From an uncultured Rickettsiales bacterium (lineage in GTDB: Bacteria > Pseudomonadota > Alphaproteobacteria > Rickettsiales > Midichloriaceae): a stretch of DNA of 43,706 nt. This document shows, piece after piece, positions 35,992 to 43,706 of this stretch. The stretch is taken from NCBI GenBank assembly GCA_937996615.1, contig CALKVD010000042.1:1-43706 (forward strand). The letters run 5' to 3'. Position 1 is the first letter of the stretch, and each line of letters begins with the position of its first letter. Under the pieces are notes generated by a model. The model was given only the letters and a program-made list of their open reading frames with translations, was not told the DNA's origin and did not search any database. The position numbers and the translations under genes are program-made.

Positions 35992-36032
35992 AACTTATAG
36001 CTACCAGCAAAAACTGCAAGCAGCTATAAGTT
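35992..36032 (-). terminator. Hairpin after dnaK
   Basis: A perfect 11-bp inverted repeat (AACTTATAGCT at 35992-36002 and AGCTATAAGTT at 36022-36032) encloses a 19-nt loop. It begins 5 nt after the dnaK stop on the minus strand, where a terminator would be expected. The downstream bases are only moderately U-rich, so it may be a weak terminator or a 3'-end-protecting structure. Confidence 0.5.
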
Positions 36033-36037
36033 CCAAG

Positions 36038-37960
36038 TTATTTGTCCTTAACTTCTTCAAAATCAGCGTCAACAACTTTTTCTTCACTACTGCCCGAATC
36101 AGCGTTACTAGCTCCAGAATCAGCACCACCCTCGCTTCCTGTATTTGTAGCATTACCACTACCATACATAGCTTCACCAATTTTCATGCTAGCTTGGCTT
36201 ACTGCTTCCGTTTTAGCTTTGATTTCAGCAACATCTTCACTTTCGAGAACTTTTCTAAGTTCAGCGATAGAATCTTCGATATTTTGCTTATCAGCTGATG
36301 CAAGCTTTTCGCCATATTCCTTCAAGCTTTTTTCGGTTGAGTAAATCATGCTGTCAGCGTGGTTACGCGCTTCAATCAGATTTTTGCGCTCTTCGTCAGC
36401 AGCAGCGTTTGCTTCAGCATCCTGCATCATTTTTTTGATTTCCTCATCTGTCAAACCGCCAGAAGACTGGATTGTAATCCGTTGCTCTTTGCCGCTTGCC
36501 TTGTCTTTAGCTGAGACATGCATAATTCCGTTTGCATCAACATCAAATGTTACTTCAATTTGCGGCATTCCTCTTGGAGCTGGCGGAATTCCTTCTAATG
36601 TAAACTGACCCAATAACTTATTCGCCGCAGCAACTTTTCTTTCGCCTTGGAAAACCCTAATTGTAACCGCCGGTTGATTATCTTCCGCTGTAGAGAATGT
36701 TTGGCTTTTCTTTGTTGGTATAGTAGTATTGCGTTCAATCAATGCAGTGAACACTCCACCCAAAGTTTCAATCCCAATTGACAGTGGCGTCACATCAAGC
36801 AATACAACATCCTGCACCGAACCCGTCAGAACACCACCCTGGATTGCAGCACCAATTGCCACAACCTCGTCTGGATTAACTCCGCGGTGAGGTTCTTTAC
36901 CAAAAAAGTCTTTGACGCGTTGGATAACTTTTGGCATTCTGGTCATCCCTCCTACCATCACAACTTCATCTATTTTATCAATAGTTAGTCCTGCGTCCCC
37001 TAACGCTGCTTTGCAAGGAGCAATTGTTCTCTCAATAAATTCATCAACCAAGCTTTCAAGTTTAGCGCGCGATAACTTCATGTTGAGGTGTTTTGGCCCA
37101 GACGCATCAGCAGTTATATATGGCAAGTTGATTTCGGTTTCCATCGAGCTAGAAAGCTCTATTTTAGCTTTTTCTGCTGCTTCTTTGAGACGCTGCAACG
37201 CTAGGTTGTCTTTGCTTATATCCATCCCAGATTGTTTTTTGAATTCGTCGCATAAATAGCTGAGAATCTTGAGATCAAAATCTTCCCCCCCAAGGAATGT
37301 ATCACCATTGGTTGATTTTACTTCAAAAACTCCGTCTCCTATTTCTAGAATAGAAACGTCAAAAGTACCACCCCCTAGATCATAGACTGCAATTGTTTTG
37401 TTGCCTGATTTTTCAAGACCATAGGCTAAAGCAGCTGCGGTTGGTTCGTTGATAATCCTCAATACATCAAGCCCGGCGATGGCCCCCGCGTCTTTAGTTG
37501 CTTGACGCTGAGAATCGTTGAAATATGCCGGCACCGTGATTACCGCTTTGGTAACTTTTTTACCTAAAAAACTTTCGGCTGTTTCTTTCATTTTTTGTAG
37601 GGTCATCGCACTGATTTGGCTTGGAGAATATTCTTTTCCGCGAGATTTAACCCAAGCATCACCATTTTTTGCACCTATTACTGAATATGGCACTTTTTTT
37701 AATAATTCTTTGGTTTTTTCGTCACTAAATCCTCGTCCAATTAAACGCTTGACCGCGAATATTGTGTTTTCTGGATTGGTAACAGCTTGGCGTTTGGCGG
37801 AATCACCAACTAATATCTCACCTTTTTCGGTGAATGCTATAATTGAAGGGGTTGTTCTTCTTCCTTCGCTATTTTCGATAACTTTAGGATTTGAACCGTC
37901 CATGATTGCGACACACGAATTGGTTGTACCTAAATCTATACCTATAACTATTTCGCTCAT
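36038..37960 (-). CDS. dnaK: Molecular chaperone DnaK (Hsp70)
   Basis: DnaK is the central ATP-dependent Hsp70. The 640-aa protein has the N-terminal IGIDLGTTNSCVAI, phosphate loops VYDLGGGTFDVSIL and VVMVGGMTRMPKV, the linker VLLDVTPLSIGIETLGG, the substrate domain, and an acidic C-terminus ending in EEKVVDADFEEVKDK. The Shine-Dalgarno AGAGGAAAG lies 4 nt before the ATG. An RpoH-type promoter sits ~100 nt upstream. dnaJ and grpE are not next to it. hslU follows downstream on the same strand, but an 11-bp hairpin lies between them. Confidence 0.98.
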   Translation of the reverse strand: MSEIVIGIDLGTTNSCVAIMDGSNPKVIENSEGRRTTPSIIAFTEKGEILVGDSAKRQAVTNPENTIFAVKRLIGRGFSDEKTKELLKKVPYSVIGAKNGDAWVKSRGKEYSPSQISAMTLQKMKETAESFLGKKVTKAVITVPAYFNDSQRQATKDAGAIAGLDVLRIINEPTAAALAYGLEKSGNKTIAVYDLGGGTFDVSILEIGDGVFEVKSTNGDTFLGGEDFDLKILSYLCDEFKKQSGMDISKDNLALQRLKEAAEKAKIELSSSMETEINLPYITADASGPKHLNMKLSRAKLESLVDEFIERTIAPCKAALGDAGLTIDKIDEVVMVGGMTRMPKVIQRVKDFFGKEPHRGVNPDEVVAIGAAIQGGVLTGSVQDVVLLDVTPLSIGIETLGGVFTALIERNTTIPTKKSQTFSTAEDNQPAVTIRVFQGERKVAAANKLLGQFTLEGIPPAPRGMPQIEVTFDVDANGIMHVSAKDKASGKEQRITIQSSGGLTDEEIKKMMQDAEANAAADEERKNLIEARNHADSMIYSTEKSLKEYGEKLASADKQNIEDSIAELRKVLESEDVAEIKAKTEAVSQASMKIGEAMYGSGNATNTGSEGGADSGASNADSGSSEEKVVDADFEEVKDK

Positions 37961-38059
37961 AATTCTTTCCTCTGATTTATGTTAAACAATAAAATTAAAT
38001 AATCACAAATTAAATACTTTAAATAACTTAAAGTGCTTTGATTCACTTCAATGCTTTAG

Positions 38060-38087
38060 ATATAGGAACAAAAACTCATATTACAAG
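38060..38087 (-). promoter_or_regulatory. RpoH (sigma-32) heat-shock promoter of dnaK
   Basis: On the minus strand, CTTG (38087-38084), exactly 17 nt, then CCTATAT (38066-38060). This matches the alphaproteobacterial RpoH consensus CTTG-N17/18-CYTATNT at every fixed position. Transcription would start near 38053, giving a ~90-nt leader to the dnaK ATG at 37960. It is likely functional, and also indicates that an RpoH is encoded elsewhere in the genome. Confidence 0.8.
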
Positions 38088-38472
38088 TGTAGCATGGATC
38101 AGAAAAACCATAAATTTTTTATTTAGCCGATTCTAAAACCGATACAATAGAGATTTGATGAGGCATAGCCAATAGAAAATTTTTATTTACTTATTTAAAG
38201 CTATTAGCTGGTTTTTCTAAAATTCTTATAATTGTTAATATATTTTTAAGCTAATTTATTAGTATTGGTTGGAGTAAATCGTTTAAAGATTTGACTCGCA
38301 GCATTATTATATAGATGGGTTAAAACAACAGGAAGGTCTTGGAAAAATATTTTTTATATTTTTGCTAATTAATCTTTTTAAACTAAAATGGTTCATCACC
38401 TCAAACACGAAGCAACAAACCAAAATTGTGGTTTAAAGGAAAATATAGCAAGAAAGCTATATTCAGCCCCGA
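38088..38472. other. Gene-free AT-rich stretch upstream of the dnaK promoter
   Basis: Apart from the dnaK promoter at its lower edge and the terminator at its upper edge I see no gene, RNA or repeat here. The plus-strand 72-codon frame at 38388-38606 overlaps the terminator and is not supported. Confidence 0.45.
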
Positions 38473-38503
38473 CCTTGAAAAAACACCTGGGAGAGCGGTG
38501 TTT
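38473..38503 (-). terminator. Rho-independent terminator of the small membrane-protein gene
   Basis: On the minus strand, AAACACC, a 9-nt loop (GCTCTCCCA), then GGTGTTT followed by TTTC. This is a perfect 7-bp stem with a T-run, beginning 4 nt after the stop codon at 38507. It is a textbook terminator and supports the upstream small gene being real. Confidence 0.75.
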
Positions 38504-38506
38504 AAA

Positions 38507-38815
38507 TTATTTACTAGACACAGTAGCGAGTTTTGCTTTGCGCGCAATCGAGACAGCAGCGCCAGTGATTACCATGCAATATATTAGACATGGATCGATA
38601 ACATAATGGACCAAACCTAGATCATGAGCCGTTGCGCCAGACGCAATTCCGATCACTGAAAGAAAAATTAGAGCTAGATCTGCCAAGAATCCGTTTTGTT
38701 TTTTCAGCAAGCTAGAAACATATTGAAACCCAAAGCCTCTAGAAGCGCCAAGTAGCAAAATTCCAGCGATTAAGAACAAAGGGCCTAGATGAAGGAGTTC
38801 AATGAACATTTTCAT
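38507..38815 (-). CDS. Small three-helix membrane protein, unrecognised
   Basis: The 102-aa protein has three hydrophobic segments: ~5-27 (LGPLFLIAGILLLGAS), ~43-62 (LADLALIFLSVIGIASG) and ~68-89 (LVHYVIDPCLIYCMVITGAAV). Charged residues (KK, RKAK) flank them. An AGG lies about 9 nt before the ATG at 38815, and a strong terminator directly follows the stop, so I regard it as expressed. I do not recognise the family. It is a single gene upstream of dnaK. Confidence 0.7.
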   Translation of the reverse strand: MKMFIELLHLGPLFLIAGILLLGASRGFGFQYVSSLLKKQNGFLADLALIFLSVIGIASGATAHDLGLVHYVIDPCLIYCMVITGAAVSIARKAKLATVSSK

Positions 38816-39154
38816 AAATTTTACCTAAATTATATTTACACTTTATAAAACTAATACAGAGAATGATACTATACAATAAAAAAACAATGTTCAATACATT
38901 TTTTTTATTTATATTTAGGATTGGCAAACTAGCGGTGAAATCAAGCGTATCTCAATCTATTTTACAACCATAGAATTTAATTAAATGGTAAATAAAACAA
39001 AAAAATAAAAAATTTTATGATTTGGTACTTCCGCAACTAAATCATTAGTGTTAATAATCGAAACTGCCATGATTAATAAAGTATATCTAAAATATATTTG
39101 GGATAGAGAAAAATAAATTTAGTGAATAGATTTAGGTGAAAAATAATATTTCCT
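38816..39154. other. Gene-free stretch before tRNA-Tyr
   Basis: This AT-rich stretch holds no supportable ORF, RNA gene or repeat. It separates the minus-strand small membrane-protein gene from the plus-strand tRNA-Tyr transcription unit. Confidence 0.45.
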
Positions 39155-39155
39155 A

Positions 39156-39184
39156 TTGCATTTTGATCACCGAATGTATATACA
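39156..39184 (+). promoter_or_regulatory. Probable housekeeping promoter of tRNA-Tyr
   Basis: A -35-like TTGCAT (39156-39161), a 17-nt spacer and a -10-like TATACA (39179-39184) sit upstream of tRNA-Tyr. Transcription would begin near 39191, about 14 nt before the mature 5' end. This is a sigma-70-type prediction by eye. Confidence 0.55.
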
Positions 39185-39204
39185 ATAAGAAGACATTCTC
39201 TTTA

Positions 39205-39291
39205 GGAGGGATTGCTGAGTGGCCAAAAGCAGCAGACTGTAAATCTGCCCACCTTGCGTGTTCGTAGGTTCGAATCCTGCTCCCTCCACCA
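39205..39291 (+). tRNA. tRNA-Tyr(GTA)
   Basis: The 87-nt gene pairs GGAGGGA (39205-39211) with TCCCTCC (39281-39287), then has discriminator A and an encoded CCA. The anticodon stem GCAGA/TCTGC holds loop CTGTAAA with anticodon GTA at 39239-39241. The T-arm GTTCGAATC is conserved. It has a long type-II variable arm, as expected for bacterial tRNA-Tyr. Confidence 0.97.
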
Positions 39292-39432
39292 TTAATAATA
39301 GCAAACCATACATAATTTTCTTGGCACTAGTGAGATCGGGTTTTATGCTATTTATATAGCACGTAATAACAAAAGCATTTCAAAGCCATCTCCCAATTTA
39401 AATAAAATGAACAAATATTAAAAAATAATAGT

Positions 39433-41325
39433 ATGGATAATATGGAATATGATGTAATCGTAATTGGCGGCGGACATGCTGGGTGCGAAGCTGCTGCTGC
39501 TGCTGCCAGGGTTGGTGCAAAAACTTGCCTTATCACTTTTGCGAAAGATAATATCGGCGAAATGTCTTGCAATCCTTCGATTGGAGGGGTTGGTAAAGGA
39601 ATTTTAGTTAAGGAAATCGACGCGCTAGACGGCGTTATGCCCCAGGCAATAGACCGAGCCTGTATTCACTTTAAAATGCTCAATAGAAGCAAAGGACCAG
39701 CTGTTTGGGGGCCAAGAGCTCAGGCAGATCGAGAGCTATATCGGGAAGCTATGCAGGATATTTTAAGCGACTATCGCAACCTAGAATTGCATTTTGCTGA
39801 AGTCACTGATCTAATAATTAAAGATAAACAAATTTGCGGTATCAAATGTGGTGACCAAAAAATACTAGCGCACTCCGTAGTAATCACAACCGGAACATTT
39901 TTGAACGGCCTGATCCATATTGGCCAAAAACAAACTGTTGCCGGTAGATTTGGAGAAAATAGCAGTAGCGATTTAGCAATCACTCTCAAAAATATTGGCT
40001 TTGCTCTCGGCCGACTCAAAACCGGAACCCCAGCAAGATTACGCCGCAGTACTATTAATTGGCAAGAAACAGAAGAACAGCCAGGCGAAATTCCAGCAAC
40101 ACCCTTTTCTGCGTTTAACGAACAAATCAAGGTAGAGCAGATTAATTGCGCTATCACCCATACAAACGCTAAAACTCACCAGATTATTGCAGCAAACACC
40201 CACCTCTCGCCAATGTATTCAGGCCAGATCTCTTCGACCGGCCCTCGCTATTGTCCATCGATTGAAGATAAGATAACACGATTTGCAAGTAAAGAACGCC
40301 ATCAAGTTTTTTTAGAGCCAGAGGGATTGCAATCTGACGTTGTGTACCCCAACGGAATTTCTACCTCTTTGCCAGAAGATGTCCAGGAGATGATGATTCG
40401 CTCAATTCGAGGATTGGAAAATGTTGAAATATTGCGCTATGGTTATGCTATAGAATATGACTATATCGACCCAAGAGAACTAAAACCAACTTTAGAAACA
40501 AAAAAAGTTAGCGGATTATTTATGGCAGGCCAAATCAACGGCACTACTGGCTATGAAGAAGCTGCAGCTCAAGGTTTAATTGCTGGGATAAACTCAGGAT
40601 TATTCAAAGCAAAGACTGAATTCACTTTAAACCGAGCTGAGGCATATATCGGAGTTATGATCGACGACCTAATCACTCATGGCGCAACCGAACCCTATCG
40701 AATGCTGACCTCTAGAGCAGAGTTTAGAATTCAACTTCGTTCTGACAATGCTGATATGAGGCTCACAAAAAAAGGGATCGAGTCTGGAGTAGTTGGAACG
40801 AAAAGAGCTGAAGTTTTTAGCAAAACATATGATAAGTTAATCGATATAAAATCCAAGTTGGAAGCAATCAAAGTCACTCATGCAATAGCCAAGGAAAATA
40901 ACCTGGGCCATATCCAAGACGGGCAGAAAAAAAACTTGTTCGAGCTTCTTGGGCTACCCAACGCCAATCAGAATAATATATGGAAAATGCTTCTAGATAA
41001 AGCAAAAAAAGTAGAAAAATCCCAAGACCCAGAAGAGAATATAGACCCAGAAGACGAGATAAAACATAAAGTGTATGTCATGTCGCTATATTATAGTTAT
41101 AATCTTAGACAACAAAAGGACATCGAAATTCTCAACCATGACTACAACTCTAAAATCCCTGATGATATTGACTATGCAAAAGTTCATGGCCTTTCTAATG
41201 AATTGCGCCATAAATTTACAACAATCAAACCAAACACTGTGGCGGATGCACGCCGTATTAACGGAATGACTCCAACCGCAATTATCGCTCTCCAGCTATA
41301 CTTACGCAAAAGAAATAACGGTTGA
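39433..41325 (+). CDS. mnmG: tRNA uridine 5-carboxymethylaminomethyl synthesis enzyme MnmG (GidA)
   Basis: MnmG with MnmE installs the cmnm5 group at wobble U34 of several tRNAs, using FAD, NADH and methylenetetrahydrofolate. The 630-aa protein has the N-terminal FAD-binding VIGGGHAGCEAA, the GidA signatures CNPSIGGVGKG and GPAVWGPRAQADR, the second motif QINGTTGYEEAAAQGLIAGIN, TEPYRMLTSRAEFR and the C-terminal helical domain. ATG at 39433 is chosen; a second ATG three codons later is possible. No trmE/rsmG neighbours are seen. Confidence 0.96.
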   Translation: MDNMEYDVIVIGGGHAGCEAAAAAARVGAKTCLITFAKDNIGEMSCNPSIGGVGKGILVKEIDALDGVMPQAIDRACIHFKMLNRSKGPAVWGPRAQADRELYREAMQDILSDYRNLELHFAEVTDLIIKDKQICGIKCGDQKILAHSVVITTGTFLNGLIHIGQKQTVAGRFGENSSSDLAITLKNIGFALGRLKTGTPARLRRSTINWQETEEQPGEIPATPFSAFNEQIKVEQINCAITHTNAKTHQIIAANTHLSPMYSGQISSTGPRYCPSIEDKITRFASKERHQVFLEPEGLQSDVVYPNGISTSLPEDVQEMMIRSIRGLENVEILRYGYAIEYDYIDPRELKPTLETKKVSGLFMAGQINGTTGYEEAAAQGLIAGINSGLFKAKTEFTLNRAEAYIGVMIDDLITHGATEPYRMLTSRAEFRIQLRSDNADMRLTKKGIESGVVGTKRAEVFSKTYDKLIDIKSKLEAIKVTHAIAKENNLGHIQDGQKKNLFELLGLPNANQNNIWKMLLDKAKKVEKSQDPEENIDPEDEIKHKVYVMSLYYSYNLRQQKDIEILNHDYNSKIPDDIDYAKVHGLSNELRHKFTTIKPNTVADARRINGMTPTAIIALQLYLRKRNNG

Positions 41326-41384
41326 TACCATCAAATATCTTGATTATAATTCACAACATTATTTTAATAATTAGTTTAATAAAA

Positions 41385-42185
41385 ATGCTACAAAAAATCC
41401 AACTTAGCCTCAATCAGCTCCGACAACATAAACCAGTGGTTCTATGTCTAACTAATTATGTTTCAGCCGATTTGGTCGCCAACAGTTTGCTGGCAGTTGG
41501 CGCCTCGCCGATTATGTCACAAGATATTAGAGAAATAGAAGAGTTGGTCGCTATTCGCAATGCGTTATATATCAATATTGGCACTTTGGATCAAGAATTT
41601 GTCAGTCGTTGCTTTAACGCCGCTGAGCTAGCCAAACGCTATAATAAACCAATAGTACTTGATCCAGTTGGCGCCGGAGCAAGCAAAATCAGAACTAAAA
41701 CCGCAATAGATTTCTTGAGTATTTGCGATATAGTCAGGGGTAATGCTAGTGAAATAATCGCATTAACTCAAGCTAATGCAAAAACTGCTGGCGTCGATTC
41801 TACTGATCAAGTTTGTGATGCAAAAGATAGCGCCAGGATGATGGCAAAGAATTTTGGCTTTGTCACTGTTGTTAGTGGCGAAATTGATTTTATCACCAAA
41901 GACGGTCAAGAAATAGAATTCAAACTTGGATCCAAAATAATGCCATTGGTCACAGGAATGGGCTGTGCATTAACCGGAGTCATTGCTGCGTTTAGGGGGG
42001 TGGAGGCAGATTCATTTGAAGCAGCTCAGGTTGCTACAGCATATTTTGCTTTATGTGGCAATCTAGCAGAAATAAAAACCCAAAAACCTGGAGGATTTCG
42101 TGCAGAATTTATTGATCAGTTGAACTGTGGTGATTTTGCATCAATGGTTGAATTTGCTTCTGGATTAAAAACATCAAAGGCGTAG
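41385..42185 (+). CDS. thiM: Hydroxyethylthiazole kinase ThiM
   Basis: ThiM phosphorylates 4-methyl-5-(2-hydroxyethyl)thiazole in the thiamin salvage route. Motifs include CLTNYVSADLVANSLLAVGA, the DPVGAGASKIRT phosphate region, IVRGNASEI and VTGMGCALTGVIAAF, with the catalytic cysteine in GMGC. The start is ATG 41385 (266 aa); an upstream in-frame extension to 41322 reads as Ile-rich nonsense. It lies downstream of mnmG with a 59-nt gap. No thiD, thiE or thiF neighbours are seen. Confidence 0.9.
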   Translation: MLQKIQLSLNQLRQHKPVVLCLTNYVSADLVANSLLAVGASPIMSQDIREIEELVAIRNALYINIGTLDQEFVSRCFNAAELAKRYNKPIVLDPVGAGASKIRTKTAIDFLSICDIVRGNASEIIALTQANAKTAGVDSTDQVCDAKDSARMMAKNFGFVTVVSGEIDFITKDGQEIEFKLGSKIMPLVTGMGCALTGVIAAFRGVEADSFEAAQVATAYFALCGNLAEIKTQKPGGFRAEFIDQLNCGDFASMVEFASGLKTSKA

Positions 42186-42214
42186 GTTATAGCGTAATAT
42201 CCAAATAATATATT

Positions 42215-42796
42215 ATGATCAAAACTGCATACAATTTAACTGAACTGGCGCAAAAACTAGTCACTGCGGCAAAAACAAGAGGAAGTGTGATGGCATTAGC
42301 TGAATCATGTACCGGCGGAATGGCATCTTCGGCTATTGTTGATGTCCCCGGATCTTCTGCGGTTTTTGATCGGTCTTTTATCGTCTATAGCAACCTCGCC
42401 AAAATTGAAATTCTAGGAGTCAAAAACCAGACAATTGATCAATATGGAGCAGTGAGCGAAGAAGTAGCTCGCGAAATGGCTCTAGGTGCATTAGCAAAAT
42501 TAAATTCTTCTCAAATCCATCCAAACCAACTTACACAACCATTAGCAGTATCGAAAAGACAATATAATATCGCTGCAGCAATAACTGGAATCGCAGGACC
42601 AGATGGCGGAACAAAACAAAAACCTGTAGGATTGGTTTATATTGCAGTTGCAACAAACTATCCTTATCAGCCTGATCAAAAGGTTCCAAATGTTATATGT
42701 GTTAAAAATATTTTTCGAGGCAACAGGTCTGAAATTCGTCAGTCTGCCGCTGCCGCTGCTTTGATTGAAATGTATAAAATGATTCAACACTTATAA
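42215..42796 (+). CDS. pncC: Nicotinamide-nucleotide amidohydrolase PncC (CinA C-terminal domain)
   Basis: PncC deamidates NMN to nicotinic acid mononucleotide in NAD recycling. The 193-aa stand-alone domain shows ALAESCTGGMASSAIVDVPG with the catalytic SCTGG, YSNLAKIEILGV, GAVSEEVAREMA and ITGIAGPDGGTKQKPVGLVY. At ~193 aa it is longer than the usual ~160, with an extra stretch of about 20 residues (NSSQIHPNQLTQPLAVSKR) before the ITGIAGP motif. It follows thiM after 29 nt, probably in one transcription unit. Confidence 0.9.
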   Translation: MIKTAYNLTELAQKLVTAAKTRGSVMALAESCTGGMASSAIVDVPGSSAVFDRSFIVYSNLAKIEILGVKNQTIDQYGAVSEEVAREMALGALAKLNSSQIHPNQLTQPLAVSKRQYNIAAAITGIAGPDGGTKQKPVGLVYIAVATNYPYQPDQKVPNVICVKNIFRGNRSEIRQSAAAAALIEMYKMIQHL

Positions 42797-42989
42797 AAAT
42801 AAGTACAAACATAAAAACAACTTTTGAACAAGTTTTATATCCTATTTCTAAATCGTTTTATTTATTAGAATTCTACCAGAGGTTGTGCCCAAATCTAAAA
42901 TCAAATTCGATAAAGCAATAAGAAAAGCTTTTGTTTTTGTTTTTTATTTCCTATCATCAAATTATAAAGAGTTAAAAAAATAATCCAAT

Positions 42990-43706
42990 ATGCAAGGCTT
43001 CAACAAACTCTATAGCCACTTAGTATCAAAAACAGAAACACAGCCTCCGTTAAAAGCAGCTGTAATTCAACCCATAGATCAGTCTTCACTGCAAAGTACT
43101 ATAGAATCAGCAAAAAATAATATAATATCGCCGATTCTAATCGGTTCAAAAGAAAAAATAACTACAACAGCAAACTCTATTAACATAGATATTTCGGAGT
43201 ATGAAATAGTTGATATAGCAGACGATAAAAAGGCGGTGGAATTTGCAATCAATGCCGTAAATAGAAACGAGGCTCAGGCGATAATCAAAGGAAATATCCA
43301 TACTGATATTCTAATGGGTGCGATTGTAAATAAAACCAGCAATCTTAGAACCGGAAGAAGGATGAGCCACGTTTTTTTAGTTGTGTCTCCCCGCTACCAT
43401 AAGCCGCTGATGATTACTGACGCTGCTTTAAATATTCAGCCAGATTTAGCAACTAAAGTTGATATAGTACAAAATGCAATAGATTTATTTAAACAAGTAT
43501 TCGATACGCAACCAAAAGTTGCGGCACTATCAGCAGTTGAGTATGTAACGGATAAACTTCCTGCAACCTTAGATGCAGCTGCTTTATGTAAAATGGCCGA
43601 ACGTGGTCAAATCAGTGGAGCAATAATCGATGGCCCTCTTGCATTTGATAATGCTATTTCGCAAAGAGCTGCCAAAATTAAAAAAATCAACTCCCCAATT
43701 TGCGGT
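42990..43706 (+). CDS. Phosphate acetyl/butyryl-transferase family protein, 3'-truncated
   Basis: From ATG 42990 the frame is open to the window's end (239 codons, no stop), so it is partial. The sequence resembles Pta/Ptb-family acyltransferases: AIIKGNIHTDILMGAI, RMSHVFLV, PLMITDAALNI, VAALSAVEYV and GAIIDGPLAFDNAIS are the conserved Ptb/Pta core. Such proteins move acyl groups between CoA and phosphate and often neighbour acetate/butyrate kinase (ackA/buk). Whether it uses acetyl- or butyryl-CoA cannot be told. Confidence 0.8.
   Translation, partial: MQGFNKLYSHLVSKTETQPPLKAAVIQPIDQSSLQSTIESAKNNIISPILIGSKEKITTTANSINIDISEYEIVDIADDKKAVEFAINAVNRNEAQAIIKGNIHTDILMGAIVNKTSNLRTGRRMSHVFLVVSPRYHKPLMITDAALNIQPDLATKVDIVQNAIDLFKQVFDTQPKVAALSAVEYVTDKLPATLDAAALCKMAERGQISGAIIDGPLAFDNAISQRAAKIKKINSPICG

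Noticed and set aside
35846..36000. RpoH-type promoter before hslU (CTTGCGAAAAG near 35890)
   Set aside because: A CTTG is present, but no CYTATNT lies 17-18 nt downstream.
38388..38606. Plus-strand 72-codon frame
   Set aside because: It overlaps the terminator and the 3' end of the better supported minus-strand membrane-protein gene and has no domain.
43600..43706. Premature end of the phosphotransacetylase-like gene as a real truncation
   Set aside because: The frame is simply open at the window's edge, so this is a boundary effect.

Overview
The window is AT-rich (roughly two thirds A+T by eye) DNA from an alphaproteobacterium, most likely a Rickettsiales-like or related host-associated lineage. 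Several things point there. They are the alpha-type SspB, the class I lysyl-tRNA synthetase, and a very large GltD-like/ferredoxin-reductase fusion protein of a type I recall from Rickettsiales. A perfect match to the alphaproteobacterial RpoH promoter consensus lies before dnaK. Genes are mostly single or in pairs rather than long operons, and flagellar genes (flhA, fliI) sit alone among housekeeping genes. This assignment is inference; no rRNA is present.

Layout. Bases 1-50 are not genomic: they are an Illumina P7/TruSeq adapter with an 8-base index, fused to a rodA gene that is cut off at base 51, so base 1 is an assembly contig end. 51-8.8 kb: rodA, an MBL-fold hydrolase, pgeF, typA and the 1246-aa GltD-like fusion. 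9.2-15.8 kb: flhA, an adenylate-kinase-like protein with a lipoprotein signal, sspB, rsmE and a D,D-carboxypeptidase. 16-24 kb: uvrB, fliI, a KefB-type antiporter, nhaA and a lolC/E-type gene. 24.0-25.0 kb: a decayed IS5-family transposase interrupted by a ~290-bp MITE-like element. 25-30 kb: dapB, infC, dxr, cdsA and a ProP-like MFS transporter. 30-35.8 kb: lysK, a second copy of the MITE-like element, a GDPD-like protein, ispH, a RimJ/RimL-type acetyltransferase and hslU. 36-39.3 kb: dnaK with its heat-shock promoter, a small membrane protein with its own terminator, and tRNA-Tyr. 39.4 kb to the end: mnmG, thiM, a pncC/cinA-C gene and a truncated phosphotransacetylase-family gene.

Functionally the window holds cell-wall growth and editing (rodA, dac, pgeF, dapB), isoprenoid and phospholipid precursor synthesis (dxr, ispH, cdsA), proteostasis (dnaK, hslU, sspB), translation and RNA modification (infC, typA, lysK, tRNA-Tyr, mnmG, rsmE), ion homeostasis (KefB-like, nhaA) and flagellar export (flhA, fliI). 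The least ordinary items are the predicted membrane-anchored, exported adenylate kinase, the nested-inverted-repeat MITE pair (one copy sitting in a dead transposase), and a 22-nt palindromic motif repeated three times between genes.
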